From an uncultured Chloroflexota bacterium (GTDB lineage Bacteria > Chloroflexota > Dehalococcoidia > CAUJGQ01): DNA of 19,347 nucleotides. Where the stretch lies: positions 1 through 19,347 of the forward strand of contig CALFMN010000220.1 in NCBI GenBank assembly GCA_937879875.1, read 5' to 3'. Every line of letters starts with the position of its first letter. Positions within the stretch are counted from its first letter, which is position 1. The position numbers and the translations under genes are program-made. Below are positions 1-6,157 of this stretch, in pieces. The notes under the pieces are model-generated. The model was not told where the DNA came from. It did no database searches and saw only the letters and a list, made by a program, of their open reading frames with translations.

Positions 1-223
1 CACAACCTCCATGTGCTCGCTCGCGCTGCCTGACTACTTGACCGGTGCTCTAGCTCCGCGTGGCGCGGACAGATACATCGATGGGGGCATGCCAGGTGGG
101 GCAGGGCGCGGTACGCTCTCGACAGCATCACACAACGCACACAGACAGTCTTCGCACCGGCGATGTCCGCCGGACTGTCGGCCAGAGGCGCAGCTCCGGC
201 GCCACGAACATGGAGGAGACGCG
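1..223. other. left-edge stretch without a convincing gene
   Basis: An open frame in phase with the following gene extends back to base 11. Its residues look like translated non-coding DNA (arginine, histidine and glycine rich), and a good ribosome binding site at 212-217 marks the true start further in. No tRNA, terminator or repeat was recognised here. It presumably holds the promoter of the gene starting at 224. Confidence 0.5.
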
Positions 224-703
224 ATGAACCGGATCGCATGGGTCATGAAAATTCGAGAGGGTGACGAGGCGGCCCTGCGTGAGGCGCAGACGAATATGCC
301 GACCGACGTGCTGCAGGGCACCGGCATTTATGGTATGGAAACATTCCTGGGCAGCGGCTACTACGTGCTGGTGCTGGAAAGCGGCGATCAGGACTTTCAG
401 GCGACGATGCGGCGCTTCTTCGATGAACCCGGCGTGCAGGGGTATCTCGATAAGGTGCGGCCGCACGTCGAGTCGGGCTTGCCGGAGCGCAACGTGGCCT
501 ACGCCGCGGCCGATGATAAGCACGTGAGCGGGCGCGCCCTCGAGAGCCAAACCGCTCCGCATACGGTGACATCCGCCGCCTTGCCGCTGGCGGCTTCGGC
601 CTACCGCTGGACCGCCGCGGGCGGCACCACGAACACCGGGCTGGGCGGCCGCGGCGCGGTACAGGGCGGCACCACGCACGGCGGCTCCGCCCGCCCCTCG
701 TGA
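224..703 (+). CDS. small hypothetical protein, possible ferredoxin-like (dimeric alpha/beta barrel) fold
   Basis: This is a 159-aa protein of unknown function. ATG 224 was chosen because GGAGGA (212-217) lies 6 nt upstream; the frame stays open further upstream without coding character. Residues 1-90 read like a small beta-alpha-beta domain: a first strand NRIAWVMKIREG, a helix, a strand GYYVLVLESG, then a helix DFQATMRRFFDEPGVQGYL. This resembles NIPSNAP or monooxygenase-like ferredoxin folds, but I cannot name the family. Residues from about 105 to the end are low-complexity Ala/Gly/Thr and include a duplicated GGTT segment, so the tail may be a read-through extension. The next gene encodes another small domain of similar predicted size, and the two may be co-transcribed (93-nt gap). 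It is cytoplasmic, with no signal peptide. Confidence 0.6.
   Translation: MNRIAWVMKIREGDEAALREAQTNMPTDVLQGTGIYGMETFLGSGYYVLVLESGDQDFQATMRRFFDEPGVQGYLDKVRPHVESGLPERNVAYAAADDKHVSGRALESQTAPHTVTSAALPLAASAYRWTAAGGTTNTGLGGRGAVQGGTTHGGSARPS
619..676 (+). repeat. 13-bp direct repeat GGGCGGCACCACG, two copies
   Basis: GGGCGGCACCACG occurs at 619-631 and again at 664-676. The copies are 45 bp apart, so they are in the same reading frame and give two GGTT peptide units in the low-complexity tail of the preceding gene. This is seen directly in the sequence. It may mark a local duplication. Confidence 0.75.
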
Positions 704-796
704 TCAGCACAAGCGAAGCCGGGGCGAAGAGCGGGCGGGCGGCCGCCCGGCGGGCCGTAGCCGCTGTGCCGTCGCGGCAAGCACTGGAGGCGGGGG

Positions 797-1099
797 ATGG
801 CACTCTATCTGGAGAAATATACGATTCCTCACGATCTGCCTGCGGAGGATATCGTCTACGGCATGCAGCAGGTGAACCGCGGCGGTGACGTGTGCATCCT
901 GCGCTGTTTCTACAGCCTGAGCGGCGGCGCGCTCTGGTGTCTGACCGAGGCGCCGAACGAGTCGGCGATCCGCCGCGGCCTCGGCGAGATTCAGTTTGCC
1001 TTCACCCTGGATGGGCTCACAGTGCTGGACGGCGTCTTTGATCCCGCGGAGACGCGACCGTCGGATGCAGGCAACGCGGTGCGGGTGCGGGGCGGCTAA
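797..1099 (+). CDS. DUF4242-like small protein
   Basis: This 100-aa protein resembles the DUF4242 family, which includes a Streptomyces nickel-binding protein (SCO4226, from memory). The N-terminus MALYLEKYTIP, the central CILRCFYSLSGGALWCLTEAPNE and the spacing of strands and helices match the family pattern of a strand, a helix, a tyrosine-rich strand and a CLxEAPN strand. The histidine-containing helix that usually follows (HxxAHG-like) is replaced here by RRGLGEIQF, so metal binding as in the characterised member is doubtful. ATG 797 has GGAGG at 786-790, 6 nt upstream. The last 20 residues are polar and probably unstructured. It follows another small protein gene by 93 nt, possibly in one transcript. 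Function is unknown; cytoplasmic. Confidence 0.75.
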   Translation: MALYLEKYTIPHDLPAEDIVYGMQQVNRGGDVCILRCFYSLSGGALWCLTEAPNESAIRRGLGEIQFAFTLDGLTVLDGVFDPAETRPSDAGNAVRVRGG

Positions 1100-1154
1100 G
1101 CGATCCGGGATGCGCGCTCGGCACGGTGTCGCGATGCCCGCTCGCCGCGTCGGC

Positions 1155-1160
1155 TATACT
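1155..1160 (+). promoter_or_regulatory. possible -10 box (TATACT) for the DUF433 gene
   Basis: TATACT lies about 40 nt before the ATG at 1201, with GATATGAG after it. No good -35 hexamer is visible 17 nt upstream, so this rests on the -10 match alone. Confidence 0.35.
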
Positions 1161-1200
1161 GATATGAGCGATTGAAGCATCACCCGGACGAGGCGGCGGC

Positions 1201-1539
1201 ATGGCGACGGAGGCGCTGAGCGAGGCGGAGAAGCTGCGGCTGGTGCCGGGCATCTACTTCGGCACGGAGCCGGCCGGGCGCTACGCCAAGGTCACAGGCA
1301 CTGGCATCGACGTCTGGCAGATCATCGACGCCTACACGAGCATGGACCGCAGCCTGCCCCGGCTGCGGTACACCTTCCATTGGCTGAGCGAGGCGCAGTT
1401 GCAAGCCGCGCTCAGGTATTACAGCCTTTTCCCAGACGAGATCGACGAGAAACTCGCGCGGGAAGCGGAGATCACGCCGGAGTGGATCGCGGCGCACTTC
1501 CCGCTCAAGCCAGGCCAACCTCATCCCCGTCGCACGTAG
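1201..1539 (+). CDS. DUF433 family antitoxin-like protein
   Basis: This 112-aa DUF433 protein is the family thought to be the antitoxin partner of PIN-like DUF5615 toxins. Visible family marks are GTGIDVWQIIDAY (about residues 37-49), the segment LRYTFHWLSEAQLQAALRYY, and PDEIDEKL, which corresponds to the usual phrase 'Lt.eqV.aAl.YY..hpdEId'. The N-terminal half of such proteins is a winged-helix-like DNA-binding segment, so autoregulation is expected. ATG 1201 has only a weak purine-rich Shine-Dalgarno (GAGG in gacgaggcggc). The DUF5615 gene is next to it but on the opposite strand, and the two 3' ends overlap by 19 bp. This is unlike the usual co-directional operon, so this copy may be displaced by inversion or may not be the true partner. 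Confidence 0.8.
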   Translation: MATEALSEAEKLRLVPGIYFGTEPAGRYAKVTGTGIDVWQIIDAYTSMDRSLPRLRYTFHWLSEAQLQAALRYYSLFPDEIDEKLAREAEITPEWIAAHFPLKPGQPHPRRT

Positions 1540-1877
1540 TCCACCATATATGGCGGCATCCCGTCCGGATGCTCGCGATCATACCGGGCGATTGCGGCCG
1601 CGATGCCGGCGAAGTCTTCACCGAGGATGGATGCGGGCACAAGCAGCACACCGGCGTGCGGCAGGTTTGTGGACAGGGATTCGTACGTCAGATTGATAAA
1701 GTCGTCGCGATCCCGTGTAACGATGCAGCGGCCCTCCGCGGCGGCGAAGGCGAGTTGCTCTTCATCGGATCGGCCTTTGCGCCCCAGTTCCTCCACGCTC
1801 ACCGCATCCAGGCCATACCGCGTCCGGCAAAGTTCAGCGATATGGCGTGAGAAATGTTCGTCCAGCAGATACTTCAT
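1521..1877 (-). CDS. DUF5615 PIN-like toxin-type protein
   Basis: This 118-aa protein matches the DUF5615 (Mut7-C-like, PIN-fold RNase) family. It has MKYLLDEHFSRHI at the N-terminus with the first acidic residue, GLDAVSVEELG in the second strand and helix region, and IVTRDRDDF as the conserved TxDxDF acidic motif. A hydrophobic strand AGVLLVPAS follows. The family is proposed to act as the toxin (RNase) of DUF433/DUF5615 modules. The start was set at ATG 1877 because the family begins at MKYLLDEH; the open frame runs 27 codons further without family similarity, and no strong Shine-Dalgarno is visible. It converges on the DUF433 gene with a 19-bp 3' overlap and diverges from nirA. Catalytic acidic residues look intact, so it could be active. 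Confidence 0.8.
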   Translation of the reverse strand: MKYLLDEHFSRHIAELCRTRYGLDAVSVEELGRKGRSDEEQLAFAAAEGRCIVTRDRDDFINLTYESLSTNLPHAGVLLVPASILGEDFAGIAAAIARYDREHPDGMPPYMVDYVRRG

Positions 1878-2055
1878 CCACGCGTCGCCGCGATGTGCCT
1901 CTGCGATGGTACACGTGATTTGCGTCACGATCAGAGGCGTCGCTGAACGCGGGCGCAACGCCGCGCAACCCAGGCACTACACGGCGCGCCGCAGCGCAAC
2001 CGAATCGTCTTGCGACCGTCATCTACCCGGCATCCGCCGGTAATCGCCGGCTCAT

Positions 2056-2088
2056 ACGCTCCTCCTGACCACTTTCTGGCAGGAGCGT
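2056..2088 (+). promoter_or_regulatory. inverted repeat masking the nirA ribosome binding site
   Basis: ACGCTCCT (2056-2063) is perfectly complementary to AGGAGCGT (2081-2088), with a 17-nt loop. The 3' arm contains the nirA Shine-Dalgarno AGGAG (2081-2085). Beyond one T-T mismatch the stem could extend by two more pairs (2053-2054 with 2090-2091), up to the base before the ATG at 2093. Folded in mRNA, this would block ribosome entry. A second small stem (CCGGC 2027-2031 with GCCGG 2036-2040) lies just upstream. A regulatory role is inference. Confidence 0.5.
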
Positions 2089-2092
2089 TTGC

Positions 2093-3664
2093 ATGCACGG
2101 ACCACCGAACAAGATCGAGACGATCAAGGCCGCGAAGGACGGACTCGACGTGTTGCCGGACCTGCTGCGCTACGCCGTCGCGCGCACGCCCGTCGCGGAG
2201 ATACCGCCCGACGACCTTGACCGCATGAAGTGGTATGGGCTGTTCCATCGCAAGCAGACGCCGGGCTTCTTCATGCTGCGGCTGCGCACGCCGGGCGGCC
2301 GGCTCAATGGGGTCCAGCTTCGCGCCGTGGCGGCGATCGCGCGTGCCTTCGGCGGCGACACCGCCGACATTACCACCCGCCAGAACCTGCAACTGCGCGG
2401 ACTCGCGCTGCCGGACGTGCCGGAGATTCTCGACCGGCTGGCCGTTGCCGGCATCAGCACGCGCCAGTCGGGCATGGACAACGTGCGTAACTTCGTTGGC
2501 TGCCCGTTGAGCGGTATCGACGGCGCAGAACTGTTTGATACGAGCGTCCTGATCGACGAGCTGCAGGCGGCGCTGCTGGCAGCCACGAAACGCTTCAGCA
2601 ACCTGCCGCGCAAGTTCAACGTCTCGATTACGGGCTGCCGCGAGGACTGCGGCCAGGCCCAAACGCAGGATCTCGGCTTCGTCCCGGCCACTACGACGAT
2701 CGACGGGCGGCGGACGTTCGGCTTCAACGTGCTTGCCGGCGGCGCCTTGGGCGGCAGCAGCCCGCGTTTGGCTGAACCGCTGGATGTCTTCGTGCGTCCG
2801 GAAGACCTGGTCGCGCTCTTCGTCGCGCTGCTCACGGTCTATCGTGACTACGGACCGCGCGATCAGCGCACAAAGGCGCGCTTGAAGTGGCTGATCGCCG
2901 AGCGCGGCATGCGCTGGCTGCGCGCCGCCGTCGAAGCCGAGCTTGGGTTTCCGTTGCTGCGGGCCGGTACACCAGAAACCGTACGCGTGGCCGGCGACCA
3001 CCTGGGGGTGCATCACCAGCGGCAGCTCGGCTTGAAGTACGTCGGGCTGCACGTGCCGGTTGGCCGGATCGGCGCCGGGCAGCTCGACGAGCTGGCGCGG
3101 CTCGCCGGCGAGTACGGCAGCGATGAAGTGCGGCTCACGATCGATCAGAACGTCGTCATCCCGAACGTCACCGGCGCGCGGCTGGCGCGCCTGCTGGCCG
3201 AGCCGCTGTTGTGCGAGCTGTCGCCGGATCCTCCCGGCATCTGGCGCAACCTCGTCTGCTGCACGGGCAAAGACTACTGTCACTTTTCGCTGATCGACAC
3301 CAAAGGCCGCGCCGTCGAGCTGGCGCGGCAACTCGAGGCGCGGGGCGTCTGCGTGCCGCCGGGCACGCGCATCAACATCTCCGGCTGCGTTCACGCCTGC
3401 GGCAAGCACCACGTCGGCGACCTTGGCCTCGTCGGCACGACCGTGCGGATGGGCGAACGTGTGCAAGAGGCCGTCGATCTCTTCACCGGCGGGCGGCTGG
3501 GTGAAGGTGCCCGCCTGGCAACGAAGGTGCACGACGGCGTGCCGTTCGACGATCTGCCGGCCGTGGCGGAGGCGCTGTTGCGCCAGGCCGGATCGGACGC
3601 GGAGCGCGAGCCGGCGCTGGCGGGTTCCGGACCCGCGGGCACGGCCAAGGAGGATGCAGCGTGA
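2093..3664 (+). CDS. nirA: ferredoxin-type nitrite reductase (siroheme, 4Fe-4S)
   Basis: This 523-aa enzyme belongs to the siroheme/iron-sulfur nitrite/sulfite reductase family. It reduces nitrite to ammonium with six electrons from ferredoxin in the cytoplasm. Two ferredoxin-like repeats are visible: the first contains PGFFMLRLRTPGG (about 60-72), DITTRQNLQLRG and the siroheme-side motif NVRNFVGCPLSG (Cys137), then ITGCREDCGQA. The second contains the cluster ligands Cys390-x5-Cys396 (CTGKDYC) and Cys432-x3-Cys436 (GCVHACG). The KWYGLFHRK segment resembles plant and cyanobacterial nitrite reductases. ATG 2093 has AGGAG 7 nt upstream. Its stop overlaps the start of a formate/nitrite channel gene, which supports nitrite rather than sulfite as substrate. 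Length is normal. Sulfite reductase remains a less likely alternative. Confidence 0.88.
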   Translation: MHGPPNKIETIKAAKDGLDVLPDLLRYAVARTPVAEIPPDDLDRMKWYGLFHRKQTPGFFMLRLRTPGGRLNGVQLRAVAAIARAFGGDTADITTRQNLQLRGLALPDVPEILDRLAVAGISTRQSGMDNVRNFVGCPLSGIDGAELFDTSVLIDELQAALLAATKRFSNLPRKFNVSITGCREDCGQAQTQDLGFVPATTTIDGRRTFGFNVLAGGALGGSSPRLAEPLDVFVRPEDLVALFVALLTVYRDYGPRDQRTKARLKWLIAERGMRWLRAAVEAELGFPLLRAGTPETVRVAGDHLGVHHQRQLGLKYVGLHVPVGRIGAGQLDELARLAGEYGSDEVRLTIDQNVVIPNVTGARLARLLAEPLLCELSPDPPGIWRNLVCCTGKDYCHFSLIDTKGRAVELARQLEARGVCVPPGTRINISGCVHACGKHHVGDLGLVGTTVRMGERVQEAVDLFTGGRLGEGARLATKVHDGVPFDDLPAVAEALLRQAGSDAEREPALAGSGPAGTAKEDAA

Positions 3665-4497
3665 CCGAAGAGAGCGTGATCGAGGCCGCGGGCGCGGCGG
3701 AGAAGAAGGCCCGCTATCTGTTCAGCAACCCGCTGGGCTACGTCGTGCTCTCCATCCTGGCCGGTGTCTACGTCGGCTTCGGCATTGTGCTGATCTTCGC
3801 GATCGGCGCACCGTTGCTGGCGGCCAACTCACCCGCCGCCAAGCTGGCGATGGGCGCGTCGTTCGGCGTCGCTCTTTCGCTGGTGATCATCTGCGGCTCG
3901 GAGCTGTTCACGGGCAACAACATGGTCATGGCGATCGGCCTGCTGCGGCGCCGTGTCTCGCTCTGGGCGGTGGGCGCGGTCTGGCTGGTGAGCTTCGCCG
4001 GCAATCTCGCCGGCTCGCTGGCACTGGCCTGGCTGGTGGCGCGCAGCGGGGTGCTCGGCGCGCAGCCGCAGCTCGGCGTGATCGAAAAAACCGTCACCAC
4101 CAAAATGACGCTGTCTTTCAGCGCGCTGTTCTACCGCGGCCTGCTCTGCAACTGGCTGGTCTGCCTGGCAGTGTGGTCGGCCACGCGCGCCAAAAGCGAG
4201 TCGGGCAAGCTGATCATGATCTTCTGGTGCCTGTTCGCCTTCATCGGCGCAGGCTTCGAGCATAGCGTGGCGAACATGACGCTGCTGGCGATCGGCCTGA
4301 TGCAGCCGCACGGAGCGGCGGTCTCGGTTGCGGGCTTCGTCCACAACCTTGTGCCGGTAACGCTCGGCAACATCGCCGGCGGGGCGCTGTTCGTCGGCGG
4401 AGCCTACTGGCTGGCGAACGTGCCGCTGCGCCTTCCCCGTCGAGACGGCGCGCTGGCGCCGGCTGCGCTGGGCGCCGAGGCCGCGGCGGGCGACTGA
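3661..4497 (+). CDS. nirC: formate/nitrite transporter family channel (nitrite uptake)
   Basis: This 278-aa integral membrane protein is of the FocA/NirC family. These are pentameric channels that pass formate or nitrite across the inner membrane. Family signatures are GSELFTGNN (79-87), SFAGNLAGSLA (about 111-121), GFEHSVANM (198-206) and NLVPVTLGNIAGG near the end. Six hydrophobic segments alternate with short loops. The start is GTG 3661, in a GTGA overlap with the nirA stop, with AAGGAGG about 7 nt upstream, so the two genes are translationally coupled. The pairing argues that it imports nitrite for the reductase, giving a two-gene nitrite assimilation operon. Substrate choice is inferred from context; the family alone also allows formate. 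The last 20 residues are an Ala-rich cytoplasmic tail. Confidence 0.88.
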   Translation: MTEESVIEAAGAAEKKARYLFSNPLGYVVLSILAGVYVGFGIVLIFAIGAPLLAANSPAAKLAMGASFGVALSLVIICGSELFTGNNMVMAIGLLRRRVSLWAVGAVWLVSFAGNLAGSLALAWLVARSGVLGAQPQLGVIEKTVTTKMTLSFSALFYRGLLCNWLVCLAVWSATRAKSESGKLIMIFWCLFAFIGAGFEHSVANMTLLAIGLMQPHGAAVSVAGFVHNLVPVTLGNIAGGALFVGGAYWLANVPLRLPRRDGALAPAALGAEAAAGD

Positions 4498-4503
4498 GTC
4501 AGA

Positions 4504-4579
4504 ACAGCGCTGCCTGCCATCGTACTGGAGCGCCGTCGCCGGGCTCGCGCGATGCGAGCGGGTTTCTCGCCGGCGCTGT
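4504..4579. terminator. possible bidirectional terminator between convergent genes
   Basis: Nested inverted repeats fill the gap between two convergent genes: ACAGCGC (4504-4510) with GCGCTGT (4573-4579), CGCCG (4531-4535) with CGGCG (4571-4575, overlapping it), and a tight hairpin GCTCGC (4543-4548) with GCGAGC (4554-4559), loop of 5. A short run GGGTTTCTC follows the tight hairpin on the plus strand. No true T-tract is present, so this is a weak intrinsic terminator call. Confidence 0.35.
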
Positions 4580-4654
4580 CCGCTCGGAAAAGGCGCAGCA
4601 GATCAGGATGCTGCGCACTCTCGATCGCCGCAACTGGAGACAGGATCGCTCGCG

Positions 4655-5275
4655 TCAGTACCAGGCGACGCTTACGCTTGTCTGATCGATCACCCAGGGA
4701 TCGTCGCCGGTGAGGAAGACGCGCCAGTTGCTCTGGCTGCGGTCGATCTCGCCCACGACCTGGCCGGCCGCGCTTCCATCCGGCACTCGGCAGGTGTAGT
4801 TGATGCGCTCGCCGGCGATGGCGCCGCCCGCGCCCGTCGAGGCGACGTTGCACAGCGCGCCGTTCGCCAGCTCCAGCCCCCAGGGCGGCGCTTGCAACAG
4901 GGCGGGCCGGTTCGGATTGCGCGGGGGCAGTGCATCGGTAACGGTCAGCAGCGTCGCCTCGCCGGCCCACGGCGTCTGCACACAGGCGACGGCGCTGAGG
5001 TCGGCAGCGGCGAGGAAACACGGATCGTAGATGCGGTTGCCGGAGGAGCAGCGGTAAGCGTCCGAGCGGCCCGGGTCCGCGAGCGATCCGGCGAAGCAGG
5101 AGCCGCTCTCCTGATCCACGATCTGCAGGTTCGGATTGAGCTGCTGCGTGTAGAGCATGTAGACGACGCGGATGCGCACGTCGGTTGGCGTGGCGTCATC
5201 GCCGGCGTGCAGTGTTGCCGGCGCGGCGGCGAACAGCGCGGTGGTCAGCAGGGCAACCAGCAGCGAACGGTGCAT
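4655..5275 (-). CDS. secreted hypothetical protein with six cysteines
   Basis: This 206-aa protein of unknown function is exported. The N-terminus MHRSLLVALLTTALFAAAPATLHA is a classical Sec signal peptide, with predicted cleavage after the Ala of LHA (residue 24). The mature part has six cysteines (in SCFAGS, YRCSSG, DPCFLA, VACVQT, ALCNVA, YTCRVP), enough for three disulfides. It is rich in short beta-like segments, for example IRVVYMLYTQ and WRVFLTGDDPWVI, and ends in VSVAWY. There is no lipobox or membrane anchor, so it is likely extracellular or cell-surface. ATG 5275 has a strong GAGGAGG about 9 nt upstream. It converges on nirC and diverges from hicA, so it is probably monocistronic. 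No family was recognised. Confidence 0.75.
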   Translation of the reverse strand: MHRSLLVALLTTALFAAAPATLHAGDDATPTDVRIRVVYMLYTQQLNPNLQIVDQESGSCFAGSLADPGRSDAYRCSSGNRIYDPCFLAAADLSAVACVQTPWAGEATLLTVTDALPPRNPNRPALLQAPPWGLELANGALCNVASTGAGGAIAGERINYTCRVPDGSAAGQVVGEIDRSQSNWRVFLTGDDPWVIDQTSVSVAWY

Positions 5276-5305
5276 GGCGCGATACCTCCTCGCCTATCTT
5301 GTCCG

Positions 5306-5327
5306 GCCTCGCAGAGGAGCGCGAGGC
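5306..5327. promoter_or_regulatory. 7-bp hairpin in the divergent leader
   Basis: GCCTCGC (5306-5312) pairs perfectly with GCGAGGC (5321-5327) across an 8-nt loop. It lies in the minus-strand leader of the secreted-protein gene, about 30 nt upstream of its start. It could be an operator or an mRNA hairpin; no function is shown by sequence. Confidence 0.35.
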
Positions 5328-5404
5328 GCCAGCCAGCGGCAGAGCCCGGGTAACCGCGCGAACGCATTCGCAAGCACGGATATAGTTCCTCCTGCGTAAA
5401 TAGT

Positions 5405-5422
5405 GCACATTGCCAGGTGTGC
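5405..5422. promoter_or_regulatory. possible hicAB operator (imperfect palindrome)
   Basis: GCACA (5405-5409) and TGTGC (5418-5422) form an inverted repeat with an 8-bp spacer, upstream of a TACACT box. HicB antitoxins usually repress their own promoter through such palindromes, but this repeat is short and the assignment is inference. Confidence 0.25.
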
Positions 5423-5458
5423 CGCGCGACGATTCGCCGGATCGCTGCACGGGCGCGG

Positions 5459-5464
5459 TACACT
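5459..5464 (+). promoter_or_regulatory. possible -10 box (TACACT) of hicAB
   Basis: TACACT fits the TAnnnT -10 pattern and lies 12 nt before the GTG start of hicA. Transcription would begin near 5471, leaving a leader of only about 5 nt. That fits the lack of a good Shine-Dalgarno before hicA. Confidence 0.35.
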
Positions 5465-5476
5465 GGTGGTGAAGCC

Positions 5477-5665
5477 GTGAAAGTCCGCGATGCGATTAAG
5501 CTGATGGAGGCGGCTGGCTGGCGACTGGTTCCCGGAGAGGGAAAGGGCAGCCATCGCAAGTTTCGGCATCCGAATCGGCGAGGCATCGTGATCGTTCCGG
5601 GACATCCGAACGAGGATCTGTCAACTGGCACATGGAACGCGATCAGACGCCAGGCAGGGATTTGA
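5477..5665 (+). CDS. hicA: HicA toxin (mRNA interferase)
   Basis: This 62-aa protein matches HicA, a small double-stranded-RNA-binding-fold ribonuclease that cleaves mRNA until neutralised by HicB. The order of motifs is complete: VKVRDAIKLMEAAGWRLV, then GKGSHRKFRHP with the catalytic-type histidine at residue 26, then IVIVPGHPNEDLSTGTWNAI and a C-terminal RRQAGI. The frame is open 20 codons further upstream, but the family begins at the KVRDAIK segment, so GTG 5477 is taken as the start. It has only a weak purine-rich site before it. The hicB start lies 8 nt after the stop, with the AGGAGG ribosome site of hicB directly following the hicA stop codon. All expected residues are present, so the toxin is probably functional. 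Confidence 0.88.
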   Translation: MKVRDAIKLMEAAGWRLVPGEGKGSHRKFRHPNRRGIVIVPGHPNEDLSTGTWNAIRRQAGI

Positions 5666-5673
5666 GAGGAGGC

Positions 5674-6147
5674 ATGCCCGTGTATCGGGTGCATGCTGCC
5701 ACCGTGATCGTGCAGGTTCCGGTAATCCTGGAGGAAGGCGAGCACAACTGGAGCGCCTTCGCCCCCAGCATTCCGGGCTGCGTTGCCACCGGTCGCGATC
5801 GCACGGAGACGCTGAAGAGCATGGCGGAGGCAATCAGTTATCATCTCGACTCAACGCATCGCGACGAGTTGAAAGAGTACGCGCACCTGAACCCGGAGTT
5901 GCAACAGGCCGCAGAGGCGGCCAACGCTACGCTCACGTTCGCCGAGGCCGCCCGCCTGACCGGCGCAAATCTCACGACGATCAATGCCGCCGTCCGTGGT
6001 GGCGAGTTGGCATGGGTTGCGGCGCCCGAGGAGAACGGCGCCGGCCGACGCCGCATACGCCGCGTCTACCGCCAGGAGGCCGAGCGCTGGGCCGCGGAGC
6101 GCCGGGGGCAGGCCAGGCAAAATCCTCCGGACGCGCGCAGCGCCTGA
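5674..6147 (+). CDS. hicB: HicB antitoxin with excisionase-like helix-turn-helix tail
   Basis: This 157-aa antitoxin pairs with the preceding HicA. Residues 1-65 are the HicB partial-RNase-H fold: IVQVPVILEEGEHNWSAFAP, SIPGCVATGRDRTETLKSM and AISYHLD. Residues about 87-140 form a different domain, LTFAEAARLTGANLTTINAA followed by VRGGEL and a charged RRRIRRVYRQEAERWAAER. This resembles the excisionase/MerR-type winged helix (HTH_17) rather than the Arc-type or XRE-type domain usual in HicB. It should bind the module's promoter. The AGGAGG at 5667-5672 is only 1 nt from ATG 5674 but an ideal 7 nt from an in-frame GTG at 5680, so translation may actually begin at 5680. The gene ends 10 nt before a convergent methyltransferase gene. 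Confidence 0.87.
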   Translation: MPVYRVHAATVIVQVPVILEEGEHNWSAFAPSIPGCVATGRDRTETLKSMAEAISYHLDSTHRDELKEYAHLNPELQQAAEAANATLTFAEAARLTGANLTTINAAVRGGELAWVAAPEENGAGRRRIRRVYRQEAERWAAERRGQARQNPPDARSA

Positions 6148-6157
6148 GCGAGAATGC

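Noticed and set aside
1931..3532. Long minus-strand open frame (over 500 codons) opposite nirA
   Set aside because: It is antisense to an unmistakable nirA, has the His/Arg/Gln-rich composition of a GC-rich shadow frame, and shows no domain.
2093..3664. nirA product as a sulfite reductase with a Cys-Tyr crosslink like Mycobacterium tuberculosis SirA
   Set aside because: Cys137 and Tyr48 are at a roughly similar spacing, but the GLFHRK context looks plant/cyanobacterial nitrite-reductase-like, and the coupled nitrite channel favours nitrite.
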